A stretch of DNA of 64,000 bases from Halobacteriovorax sp. GB3 (GTDB lineage Bacteria > Bdellovibrionota > Bacteriovoracia > Bacteriovoracales > Bacteriovoracaceae), in contig NZ_JAQSLN010000003.1 of the NCBI RefSeq assembly GCF_028649655.1, positions 1,116,001 to 1,180,000 of the forward strand, written 5' to 3'. Within the stretch, counting starts at the first letter, position 1. Every line of letters starts with the position of its first letter. Both the position numbers and the translations under genes were made by a program. Below, piece by piece: positions 8,725 to 16,003 of this stretch. The notes beneath the pieces were generated by a model. The model was not told where the DNA came from and searched no databases. It saw only the letters and a program-made list of their open reading frames with translations.

Positions 8725-8725
8725 T

Positions 8726-10795
8726 TTATGCCGCCTTTCCTATTAATTTATCTTTTACCGAACTTTTTTGTTTTTTCATTGATGTTGCATACAATTCATT
8801 AAGATCTAAAATGAAAGCTGGACGCCCATCACCTAGAATTGAACTTCCCATAAATCCTTTTTGATTTCTAATTTCATCACCAAGTTTTTTAATAACAACC
8901 TGTTGCTGATGGAGGATATCATCGACAAGGACTGCATAATGGAATTTGCTTGAATGAACGATAATTGCAATTTTTTCTTGCGAAATAGTATCGTCCATTT
9001 TTCTATTGAGAGTCTTACCAATGTTAAACAGAGGAAGAACTTCTCCACGAAGATTGAGACATTCTCCCATCCCCGTAATAGAGTGGATCATTTCATTAGT
9101 TGGTTTTAAAGACTCATGTACTTGAGCTAGAGGTAGAATGTACTTATCTCCACCAACGCGAACAACCATCCCTTCAATAATTGCCATTGTAAGTGGTAAT
9201 ACAACTCTAAAAACAGAACCAGATCCGATATTAGTAATAACTTGAACATCTCCAGAGAGCTTTTCAATATTTGTTTTTACAACATCCATTCCAACACCAC
9301 GTCCAGAGACTTCAGTTACCTGCTCTTTCGTAGAAAAGCCTGGGTGAAAAATATATTGGATCATTTCATGATCACTAATATTTGAACTCTCAGAAATAAG
9401 GTTTTTCTCAATGGCCTTTCTTCTGATAATTTCAGCATCAATACCTTTTCCATCATCACTTATTTCAATAACGAGGTTATTCCCCTCGTGGAAGGCCTTA
9501 ATCTGAACTTGTCCGACTTCGCTTTTCCCCGTTTTAACACGACCTTCAGTATCTTCCAGACCATGATCAACGGCATTTCTTACAATGTGAACAAGTGGAT
9601 CAGAAAGGTGTTCAAGCACGGTCTTATCAATTTCCGTTTCCTCTCCAACGAGAGTCAATTGAACTTTCTTACCAAGTGCCTTCGAAGTATCTCGAACGAT
9701 TCTGTTCATCTTTTGAAGAGTCGACTTAATTGGAACCATTCTAAGAGACATTGAAATCTCTTGAATTTCTTTTGATAATTTTCCCAGTTGAGAAATCGAC
9801 TTTGTGGCCAGAGCATCATCGAGCGCACCATTGCGTCTTTGCTCTAATACCGTTTGTAAAATAACAAGCTCGCCAACGGCGTTATTTAGTTCCTCTACTC
9901 TTGCTAGAGAAACTCTAATACTTTCATCTTCATTCTTTTTTCTTGCAGGGGCAGCACTAGCAGAAGCAGCAGGTTTTGGAGCTTCTGGTTTTTTAGCTGT
10001 TTCAATTGGTGTAACATTTTGTGTAGCGATGACTTCATCACCCTTTTTAATTGTCATACCTTCATCCGCTTGAGGAGCCTTCGAAGTTTTAACTTCTAGC
10101 TCGCTTAAAAGCGATTGATCCGATATTCCCAGCTCTTTTAACGATTCTAATGCAGCAGCAGAAATCTCACCTTCACCATCATCAAATTCATCGGGAGATG
10201 AGGCAATCAAATCTTCAGCTTGTTCTTGTGCTGCCTGTGATTGAGTGACCTCTGGTGCCGAAGAACTTTCTATAATTTCGCCAATACTATCTTCAATACC
10301 TTCCCACTCATCACTTGGTTCTTCTTCAAAGTCTGAGGCATCAGGAATATCACTTGAAGAAACAACTTCTTCAATTTCAGCATCTACTCCCGCTTCACCT
10401 ACTTCTTCACCATTTAAAACGGCGTGAATGCGGCTTACAGTATCAGCACTATCAAAAGTTGCATCGAGATCATCTCTTAGAGTATTAATCATATGTGTAA
10501 TATGATCATTACATTCTAATAAGACAGTCACAGTACTATCAGTGACAGTAACATCTCCTGTCTTAATTTTAAGAATGAGGTTTTCCATCTCATGTGTAAA
10601 CTCGGCAACTTCACCAAAGCCAACTGCACGAGAAGTTCCTTTTAAGTTATGGGCCAGCCTAAAAATCTGATCCATTAACTCAGTACTATCCTTGTCGTTT
10701 TCCAACTGAAGGAAAGCTTGCTCAGAGTCTTCAAGCAATTGTATCGACTCTTCAAGGAAATCCTCTTTTAATTCTCTTTCGAAATCATCCATCAC
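8726..10795 (-). CDS. cheA: Chemotaxis histidine kinase CheA
   Basis: Receptor-coupled histidine kinase that starts the chemotaxis phosphorelay. P1 (Hpt) carries phosphorylatable His49 in LAHNLKGTSRAVGF. A long acidic linker follows (about 130-230), where the P2 domain for CheY/CheB binding would sit, then a dimerisation helix pair near 290-370 (RVEELNNAVGELVILQ). The ATP-binding domain shows the N box VHIVRNAVDHGLE near residue 405, G1 DDGKGID near 450 and G2 GRGVGMDVV near 500. The last 150 residues are the CheW-like domain. Length (689) is normal. It is the first gene of cheA-cheW-cheR-cheB. No CheY, receptor or flagellar gene lies in the window. Confidence 0.96.
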   Translation of the reverse strand: MMDDFERELKEDFLEESIQLLEDSEQAFLQLENDKDSTELMDQIFRLAHNLKGTSRAVGFGEVAEFTHEMENLILKIKTGDVTVTDSTVTVLLECNDHITHMINTLRDDLDATFDSADTVSRIHAVLNGEEVGEAGVDAEIEEVVSSSDIPDASDFEEEPSDEWEGIEDSIGEIIESSSAPEVTQSQAAQEQAEDLIASSPDEFDDGEGEISAAALESLKELGISDQSLLSELEVKTSKAPQADEGMTIKKGDEVIATQNVTPIETAKKPEAPKPAASASAAPARKKNEDESIRVSLARVEELNNAVGELVILQTVLEQRRNGALDDALATKSISQLGKLSKEIQEISMSLRMVPIKSTLQKMNRIVRDTSKALGKKVQLTLVGEETEIDKTVLEHLSDPLVHIVRNAVDHGLEDTEGRVKTGKSEVGQVQIKAFHEGNNLVIEISDDGKGIDAEIIRRKAIEKNLISESSNISDHEMIQYIFHPGFSTKEQVTEVSGRGVGMDVVKTNIEKLSGDVQVITNIGSGSVFRVVLPLTMAIIEGMVVRVGGDKYILPLAQVHESLKPTNEMIHSITGMGECLNLRGEVLPLFNIGKTLNRKMDDTISQEKIAIIVHSSKFHYAVLVDDILHQQQVVIKKLGDEIRNQKGFMGSSILGDGRPAFILDLNELYATSMKKQKSSVKDKLIGKAA

Positions 10796-11147
10796 TAACC
10801 CTTAATCAATTCAAAAATTGACGAAAAATCCTTTTACTTCTTGAAGCATATCGTCAGTTTATTTTTTTATTTTAATAAAAGATTAGTCCCAAACCGGTTT
10901 CAAATTGTGATTTTTATTAGCTTCAGCTTTTCATTCCAACACGCATATTGAACGTCTAAAGATTTGTCACTTTCTCAAAGAGTTACATGCAAAGGTTTCG
11001 CCTATAAAAGCTTGAATATTAAGAATTATTAAAAAATACAGACACTCATACCTAAGCTTATTACTTGGGTATATGCTCTTATTAGGCGAATTTCGAAGAA
11101 AAAATTAAGATTAAAAAAATTGTACTCAAATGTAGCACAGGCAAGAA
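10796..11147. other. Gene-free region upstream of the chemotaxis operon
   Basis: About 350 AT-rich bases between cheA and the end of the next minus-strand gene. No credible ORF, RNA gene or strong hairpin is visible. It should hold the operon promoter, but no match to the sigma-28 consensus usual for chemotaxis genes was seen on the minus strand. Confidence 0.5.
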
Positions 11148-11636
11148 TTATTCGTTATCTAAGCCTTCTGTGCCATCATTATATTGCATAAGCATACTTT
11201 TTGAAGAGCTAGTATAGTCTAAGGCCCACTGTTCAATCTCGGCGATTTTAGAACCTCTTGCTTGAAATGGACGTACTTGGCCTACTTCCCAATGACCCCA
11301 ATATTTAGGATCTCTCGGTGTTTCAACCCAAATCATGTCCTTTTCATAGCCTTTGCAAACAACTTTCTTGCCACTGTCGATGAAACGTACTTTAACCGTT
11401 CTTGTTCCCACGATTTCATGCTCAAGTCCATCGCGATCTAAGCAAGAGTAGAGACAAGTAAACACGTAAGTCTTTTTAAATAACTTCTTTTTAACACTGA
11501 TGTACTTTTTCGAATAAGGCGATTTGGGCCAACATTGATTAATCTTTGGATTCTCATAAAAGGGAATTCCACCAGATTCGAAAGACAAAGAAGAAGCAGC
11601 GAAGAATAAAGAAAAGAGAACAAGATATAATTTCAT
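11148..11636 (-). CDS. Small exported protein of unknown function
   Basis: About 162 residues with a clear signal peptide (MKLYLVLFSLFFAASSLSF) and therefore periplasmic or secreted. The mature part is basic and tryptophan-bearing, with cysteines in QCWP, TCLYSCLD and VCKG that could form two disulfides. No family was recognised. The ATG at 11636 is preferred because it opens directly on the signal peptide; a TTG two codons upstream is also possible. It sits downstream of another small exported protein, separated by a terminator-like hairpin at 11649-11668, so expression may be partly uncoupled. Confidence 0.7.
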   Translation of the reverse strand: MKLYLVLFSLFFAASSLSFESGGIPFYENPKINQCWPKSPYSKKYISVKKKLFKKTYVFTCLYSCLDRDGLEHEIVGTRTVKVRFIDSGKKVVCKGYEKDMIWVETPRDPKYWGHWEVGQVRPFQARGSKIAEIEQWALDYTSSSKSMLMQYNDGTEGLDNE

Positions 11637-11648
11637 AGGCAAAAGAGC

Positions 11649-11668
11649 GACCCTCTAAAAAGAGGGTC
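11649..11668 (-). terminator. Hairpin between two small exported-protein genes
   Basis: Perfect 8-bp stem GACCCTCT/AGAGGGTC with a 4-base loop, followed on the minus strand by GCTCTTTT. It lies 7 bases after the stop of the gene at 11676 and just ahead of the gene ending at 11148. It could be a weak terminator or an attenuator. Confidence 0.65.
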
Positions 11669-11675
11669 AGTTAAA

Positions 11676-12089
11676 TTAGTTTTTAAGACATTTTCCGTGG
11701 TACGTGTACCCATCTTTTAGTCTGATCTCTGAATTGATTGGAGTGTTTAGACCAATGTTCATACGAATAAAGGCCACTTCTTCATTTCCCTCAACGAGAT
11801 AAACAAGACTTGTCATTTCTCTACCAAAAACATCTGAAGGATAATTTGTGAATGTTCCTTTTGTGTTAAATGGAGCAACTTCAAAAGCTTCGGCATCATA
11901 ACCAGCTGGTGTTAATACCAGGCTCGATACACTTAGAGTTGAAGAGTCTGACCCAGAGATTGAAACAGACGCTTCAAGATTCATTTTATTTAAGTAAGCA
12001 AGATCTTGAGATTCACATGAAACAGTGAATGTTTGTGCTTGAGTAGTAAATGCAGCAAGTAGTAAAACTGAAGCCATCATTTTTTTCAT
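11676..12089 (-). CDS. Small exported protein of unknown function
   Basis: A 137-residue protein with a standard signal peptide (MKKMMASVLLLAAFTTQAQ), so exported. The mature part is rich in Ser, Thr and Val and looks like an all-beta fold. It has one cysteine near each end (VSCESQD and HGKCLKN) that could pair. No family was recognised. The start is supported by AGGGGATACTAAA upstream. Its promoter region contains a 19-bp near-perfect palindrome at 12122-12140 that nearly matches one upstream of the gene at 24992, so it may belong to a small regulon. Confidence 0.75.
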   Translation of the reverse strand: MKKMMASVLLLAAFTTQAQTFTVSCESQDLAYLNKMNLEASVSISGSDSSTLSVSSLVLTPAGYDAEAFEVAPFNTKGTFTNYPSDVFGREMTSLVYLVEGNEEVAFIRMNIGLNTPINSEIRLKDGYTYHGKCLKN

Positions 12090-12121
12090 TTTAGTATCCC
12101 CTATTGTGTTGTTGTGCTTGT

Positions 12122-12140
12122 GTTAACAAAGTTTGTGAAC
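12122..12140. promoter_or_regulatory. Palindromic operator candidate
   Basis: GTTAACAAAGTTTGTGAAC is a 9-1-9 inverted repeat with one mismatch, 33-51 bases upstream of the exported-protein gene that starts at 12089 on the minus strand. It matches 15 of 19 bases of the site at 24958-24976. The spacing fits a repressor or activator site. Confidence 0.45.
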
Positions 12141-12203
12141 GATGGTGTTCTACCAAAAAGAGCTGAAATTTCAAAGAGAATGAAAGAAAAAAAGACAAAA
12201 AAA

Positions 12204-12227
12204 AAGCCACTTACGAGAAGTGGCTTT
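12204..12227 (-). terminator. Terminator of tRNA-Val
   Basis: Stem AAGCCACTT/AAGTGGCTT with a 6-base loop, followed on the minus strand by a long T run. It lies 16 bases after the CCA end of the tRNA. Confidence 0.85.
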
Positions 12228-12242
12228 TGTTATAAAAAAATT

Positions 12243-12318
12243 TGGTGGGCGATGACGGGATCGAACCGCCGACATCTACCTTGTAAGGGTAGCGCTCTCC
12301 CAGCTGAGCTAATCGCCC
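12243..12318 (-). tRNA. tRNA-Val (anticodon TAC)
   Basis: The minus strand folds into a full cloverleaf: acceptor stem GGGCGAT with ATCGCCC, D arm with AGCTCAGCTGGGAGAGC, anticodon stem CTACC/GGTAG enclosing the loop CTTACAA (anticodon TAC, reading valine GUA codons), and T arm with GGTTCGATCCC. The 3' CCA is encoded. Length is 76 bases with CCA. No other tRNA is nearby, and a good terminator follows. Confidence 0.96.
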
Positions 12319-12414
12319 AAAAGAAAAGGATGTTTCCTTTTGAAGTTCCTGAATATTAAGTGATCCATTTCATACTGTCAACAATTTATTTGTCTAAAAT
12401 TAAGGCTAAATTTT

Positions 12415-12443
12415 TTTCACACAAAGCGGTGCACTATTATAAT
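12415..12443 (+). promoter_or_regulatory. Possible promoter for a leaderless mRNA
   Basis: A perfect TATAAT (12438-12443) has a weak -35, TTTCAC (12415-12420), at 17-base spacing. A transcript starting about 7 bases after the -10 box would begin at the ATG of the gene at 12450. No ribosome binding site precedes that ATG. Confidence 0.4.
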
Positions 12444-12449
12444 AAATAG

Positions 12450-13136
12450 ATGAAATTTATTATTGTACTCGTTGCCCTCACACTCTCTATTCAAACCAAG
12501 GCACTCATTGTTCGTCATTGCCTTAGTAAAGACATCGCACAGATCGTTCCCACAGTCGTTCCGATTCTACAAAGCACGTACTCAAAAATAGGTCTTGAAA
12601 GCCACTTCATCTTGGTTCCAGAGATTCGTTTAGTGAATCAATTTAATATTGGTGATTGTGATACACTTTTTCTTAAAACGAGTTACATCGAAAATATTCT
12701 AAAAAATGGAACGATCATTAATGTCCAGCTTGGTGATCCTATTGATTATGTTATCTGGATGCTTAAAGATAGTGACCCTATTCCTTTTGAACAATCCTCA
12801 ATTATCCACAGGCGAGGTTCCATATTTGCTAACAACTTTGCAAGAGATTTAAAACCGAGAAAGATAATAACATCAATCAATATGGATGTTTCCTTTCTTC
12901 TATTGAAAAAAAGAAGGGCGGATTACTTTATTGGACCAAAGGTAACGAAGTATTATTACAACAGTACAGACTTTACTTATCTTGAAAAACCCAAGCGCTC
13001 CGTTGAACTCTACCACTACATTTCCAATACTCTTCTCCCATACAAAGAGAAGATAACAAAAGAGCTAAAAGAACAAATTATCACTAATGACTTTAGTGTG
13101 GAAAAGGCAATTCGAAATAAAAAAAGGGTCGACTAA
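12450..13136 (+). CDS. Exported solute-binding-protein-like protein
   Basis: A 228-residue protein with an N-terminal signal peptide (MKFIIVLVALTLSIQTKA). The rest reads like a type-3 periplasmic substrate-binding fold: an early segment with repeated PTVVPILQSTYSKIGLE, a middle IDYVIWMLKDS, and RADYFIGPKVTKYYY where such proteins have the second-lobe hinge motif (often RxDA). Similar proteins are often ABC-type solute sensors without a transporter. Identity to a known subgroup cannot be shown by eye. It has no ribosome binding site, and a TATAAT lies just upstream, so it may be leaderless. Its TAA stop forms the loop of a terminator hairpin. Confidence 0.65.
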   Translation: MKFIIVLVALTLSIQTKALIVRHCLSKDIAQIVPTVVPILQSTYSKIGLESHFILVPEIRLVNQFNIGDCDTLFLKTSYIENILKNGTIINVQLGDPIDYVIWMLKDSDPIPFEQSSIIHRRGSIFANNFARDLKPRKIITSINMDVSFLLLKKRRADYFIGPKVTKYYYNSTDFTYLEKPKRSVELYHYISNTLLPYKEKITKELKEQIITNDFSVEKAIRNKKRVD

Positions 13137-13148
13137 GTCGACCCTTTA
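13126..13148. terminator. Shared terminator of lon and the convergent gene at 12450
   Basis: Perfect 8-bp stem GGGTCGAC/GTCGACCC whose 3-base loop is the TAA stop codon of the plus-strand gene (13134-13136). On the minus strand it is followed by seven Ts, making it a strong terminator for lon. On the plus strand only TTTATA follows. Confidence 0.85.
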
Positions 13149-13178
13149 TAACCCTATAACTTACCCTATAATCAGAAC

Positions 13179-15590
13179 CTAGTTGGCCACTTCCATTGTA
13201 GAGCTGTCTGTTTCGATAACAGTAAGCCCAACATGTTGAAGAAACTTCTCTGGTTCTTGCAGTTGAAGTGCAAGCTTTAAAACCTCTTCAGCAGATTCCA
13301 CTGGATAGATATCTAAACCAGATTTAATCTCACTTGGAATGTCTGCAAGGTCTTTTTCATTCTTCTTAGGGATCACAACTTTTGTTACTCCAGCTTGTTT
13401 AGCTGCAAGTAGTTTCTCCTTGAGACCACCAATCGGAAGAACTCGTCCTCTGATCGTAACTTCTCCAGTCATGGCCACGTTTTGCCAAACAGGTATCCCA
13501 GTAATTGCGGATGTAAGTGCTGTTGTCATTGTAACACCTGCTGACGGACCATCTTTTGGAGTCGCTCCTTCAGGAACGTGAATATGAATATCATTTTTAT
13601 CGTACCACTCAGAAGAAATCCCTAAACGAGCACTTACTGAGCGAACATAACTTAGAGCAGCTTTTGCAGATTCTTGCATTACTTCTCCAAGTTTACCTGT
13701 AATTTGGATTTTTCCATTTCCAGGAACTGTTACAACTTCAATATGAAGAAGTTCACCACCAACAGAAGTGTAAGCAAGTCCATTAACGAGACCAACTTGT
13801 GGCTCCTGCTCAATTCCTGTCCCTTCAAATCTCTTCGGTCCAAGTAGTTTTGGTAGTTGTTTAGAAGAAACATTAAACTTTCTTCCCTCTTCAATATCTT
13901 TAGAAACAACGTCTGTAGCAATCTTTCTTGCTACAGTGTTAAGAAGTCTTTCAAACTCTCTAACACCTGCTTCTTTTGTATAACCACGAACAACTTCTAG
14001 CATTGTTTTGTCATTCATTGTGACATCGTAGTTAAAAAGACCGTTGTTCTTTTTAGCTCTCTCAAGAAGATAGCGCTTACCGATTTGTAGTTTCTCATCA
14101 GGCGTATAACCAGAAAGACTAATAATCTCCATTCTATCTCTTAGAGGACCAGGTACTTTAGAAAGATCGTTGGCCGTCATAATGAACATAACTTTTGAAA
14201 GATCGTATTCTACTTCAATGTAGTGATCTCCAAAGTTTTTATTCTGCTCAGGATCGAGAACCTCTAACATTGCAGCTGAAGGGTCACCTCTCATATCACT
14301 CGTCATTTTATCGATTTCATCGAGAAGAATAACAGGATTTGAAGTTCCAGCTTTTTTCAGTGCATTGATAATCTTACCTGGCATTGCTCCAACGTAAGTT
14401 CTTCTATGTCCTCTGATTTCAGATTCATCTCTAACTCCACCAAGAGAGATTCTTTGGAATTCTCTTCCAAGAGACTCAGCAAGTGAGCGAGCAATAGATG
14501 TCTTCCCTACACCAGGAGGACCAGCTAGACAAAGAAGAGTTCCTTTTCCTTCTGTTCCAACAAGAGAACGTACAGCAAGATACTCAACGATTCTATCTTT
14601 AACATCCTTCATTCCGAAGTGATGCTCATCAAGAATCTCTCTAGCGTGATTAATATTATTGTTGTCTTCTGTATATTCTCCCCATGGAAGAGAAAGCATC
14701 CAGTCGACATAATTTCTCACAACAGCAGCTTCAGCTGACATTGGAGACATAGACTTAAGTTTTTTAAGTTCTTTTTCAGTTTTAGCTCTCGCCTCTTCTG
14801 GCATATTTTTCTTGGCAAGCTTCTCTTCCATTTCTTGAAGTTCAGTCTTGTCATCTTTTTGCCCAAGCTCTTTTTGAATGGCATTCATCTGCTCATTCAA
14901 ATAGTACTCTTTTTGAGACTTTTCCATTTGAGACTTAACGCGAGTTCTTATTCTTCTCTCTACGTTAATGATCTCAATTTCACCCTGCATCTTTTCTAGA
15001 AGAAGCTTTAAACGCGCTTCAATCTCAACAGCTTCGAGAATCTGTTGTTTCTCAGGGATTTTCATATTGAGGTGAGCAACAATGATATCTGCAAGTCTTG
15101 AAGCATCAGTGATACTAGAAATGCTCATCAGTAGCTCAGGTGGAATTCTTTTGTTCAGCTTAACATATTGCTCAAACACACTCTTAATAGAACGCATTGT
15201 CGCTTCAATGTTAACAGGATTGCTCTGTTCAGGAACGCACTTTGAAACCTCTGCCCAGTACCCGTCACTTGAAGCATGGAAAGAATCAATCTTTGCTCTA
15301 TACTTCCCTTCGATGAGAACTTTTACAGTATTGTCAGGAAGTCTAAGCATCTGAATGATGTTAACAACCGTACCAACATTGTAGAGATCCTCTCTGTCAG
15401 GATTGAGGATGTTTGGGTCGCGTTGTGTGACTAGGAATAACTCGTTGTTGTTCTTGCTGGCTTCTTCAAGAGCTGCGATCGACTTCTCCCTTCCAACAAA
15501 TAGTGGAACCACCATATGCGGGAAAATAATAACGTCTCTCAGAGGGAGAAGTGGGAACTTTTTGGAAGCTTCAGACCTACTGTCTGCCAT
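13179..15590 (-). CDS. lon: ATP-dependent protease Lon
   Basis: Cytoplasmic AAA+ serine protease for damaged and regulatory proteins. In order: N-terminal substrate domain (FPLLPLRDVIIFPHMVVPLF at the start), a long coiled-coil region, the AAA+ module with Walker A GPPGVGKTS near residue 357, and the protease domain with the Ser-Lys dyad (PKDGPSAG near 681, and the lysine in GGLKEKLLAAKQ near 724). The start at 15590 (MADSR) is chosen because AGGAGGTG lies just upstream. An in-frame start 12 codons earlier lacks a ribosome binding site. The resulting 803 residues match the family. It is monocistronic, with a clean terminator. Confidence 0.97.
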   Translation of the reverse strand: MADSRSEASKKFPLLPLRDVIIFPHMVVPLFVGREKSIAALEEASKNNNELFLVTQRDPNILNPDREDLYNVGTVVNIIQMLRLPDNTVKVLIEGKYRAKIDSFHASSDGYWAEVSKCVPEQSNPVNIEATMRSIKSVFEQYVKLNKRIPPELLMSISSITDASRLADIIVAHLNMKIPEKQQILEAVEIEARLKLLLEKMQGEIEIINVERRIRTRVKSQMEKSQKEYYLNEQMNAIQKELGQKDDKTELQEMEEKLAKKNMPEEARAKTEKELKKLKSMSPMSAEAAVVRNYVDWMLSLPWGEYTEDNNNINHAREILDEHHFGMKDVKDRIVEYLAVRSLVGTEGKGTLLCLAGPPGVGKTSIARSLAESLGREFQRISLGGVRDESEIRGHRRTYVGAMPGKIINALKKAGTSNPVILLDEIDKMTSDMRGDPSAAMLEVLDPEQNKNFGDHYIEVEYDLSKVMFIMTANDLSKVPGPLRDRMEIISLSGYTPDEKLQIGKRYLLERAKKNNGLFNYDVTMNDKTMLEVVRGYTKEAGVREFERLLNTVARKIATDVVSKDIEEGRKFNVSSKQLPKLLGPKRFEGTGIEQEPQVGLVNGLAYTSVGGELLHIEVVTVPGNGKIQITGKLGEVMQESAKAALSYVRSVSARLGISSEWYDKNDIHIHVPEGATPKDGPSAGVTMTTALTSAITGIPVWQNVAMTGEVTIRGRVLPIGGLKEKLLAAKQAGVTKVVIPKKNEKDLADIPSEIKSGLDIYPVESAEEVLKLALQLQEPEKFLQHVGLTVIETDSSTMEVAN

Positions 15591-15612
15591 AGCACCTCCT
15601 GCACTATTATAG
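15591..15612 (-). promoter_or_regulatory. lon ribosome binding site and possible -10 box
   Basis: The minus strand reads AGGAGGTGCT directly before the chosen ATG, a near-perfect Shine-Dalgarno sequence. A TATAAT (complement of 15606-15611) lies only 16-21 bases before the start, which would leave a very short leader. A proper -35 box was not found, so the promoter may be elsewhere. Confidence 0.4.
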
Positions 15613-15626
15613 GGTTCAAAATTCAA

Positions 15627-15837
15627 AATAACATGGACCTCATGTCCCTAGTTACTTTGAGTCTTAATAAAATTGTGACACAGAAACCGATTTGGCTCAA
15701 AAAAAATCGAGAGGCAAACATAACCTACACAAATTTACTTGATCGCCAAAGAGCCGATAAAAAGCTGAATTTAAAAGGAAGAACTGGCCGTCAAACGAGG
15801 ATAGAAAAAAGTTAGATTTTGTAAGGAATAATTTAAA
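15627..15837. other. Non-coding stretch upstream of lon
   Basis: The interval from the lon start to the terminator at 15838 is AT-rich and holds no credible gene. It should contain the lon promoter. No heat-shock (sigma-32) type promoter could be matched with confidence. Confidence 0.45.
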
Positions 15838-15873
15838 GGCCTTTTTCTTAATTTAATTTCTAAGAAAAAGGCC
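15838..15873 (-). terminator. Long-stem terminator after the hybrid kinase
   Basis: Perfect 13-bp stem GGCCTTTTTCTTA/TAAGAAAAAGGCC with a 10-base loop, followed on the minus strand by TTTAAATTATT. It lies 130 bases past the stop of the kinase gene at 16004. Confidence 0.7.
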
Positions 15874-16003
15874 CAATGAGAATCCAATTTATGACCATAG
15901 TAGAAGGCAGAGACACTATAATCAATAAGTATTCCTGAGAATTATGCTAATAAAAATGAATTAGATTGCCCTCTCAATTTATACTTAATTTGATTGCTCA
16001 ACT

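Noticed and set aside
10796-11147. Sigma-28 promoter for the chemotaxis operon
   Set aside because: No TAAA/GCCGATAA-type pair at the right spacing was found on the minus strand.
12114-12359. ORF on the plus strand across the tRNA
   Set aside because: It runs antisense through tRNA-Val and its terminator; the peptide is the usual translation of a tRNA gene.
15516-15815. Plus-strand ORF over the lon start
   Set aside because: It overlaps lon and its ribosome binding site; the peptide is low-complexity with no ribosome binding site of its own.
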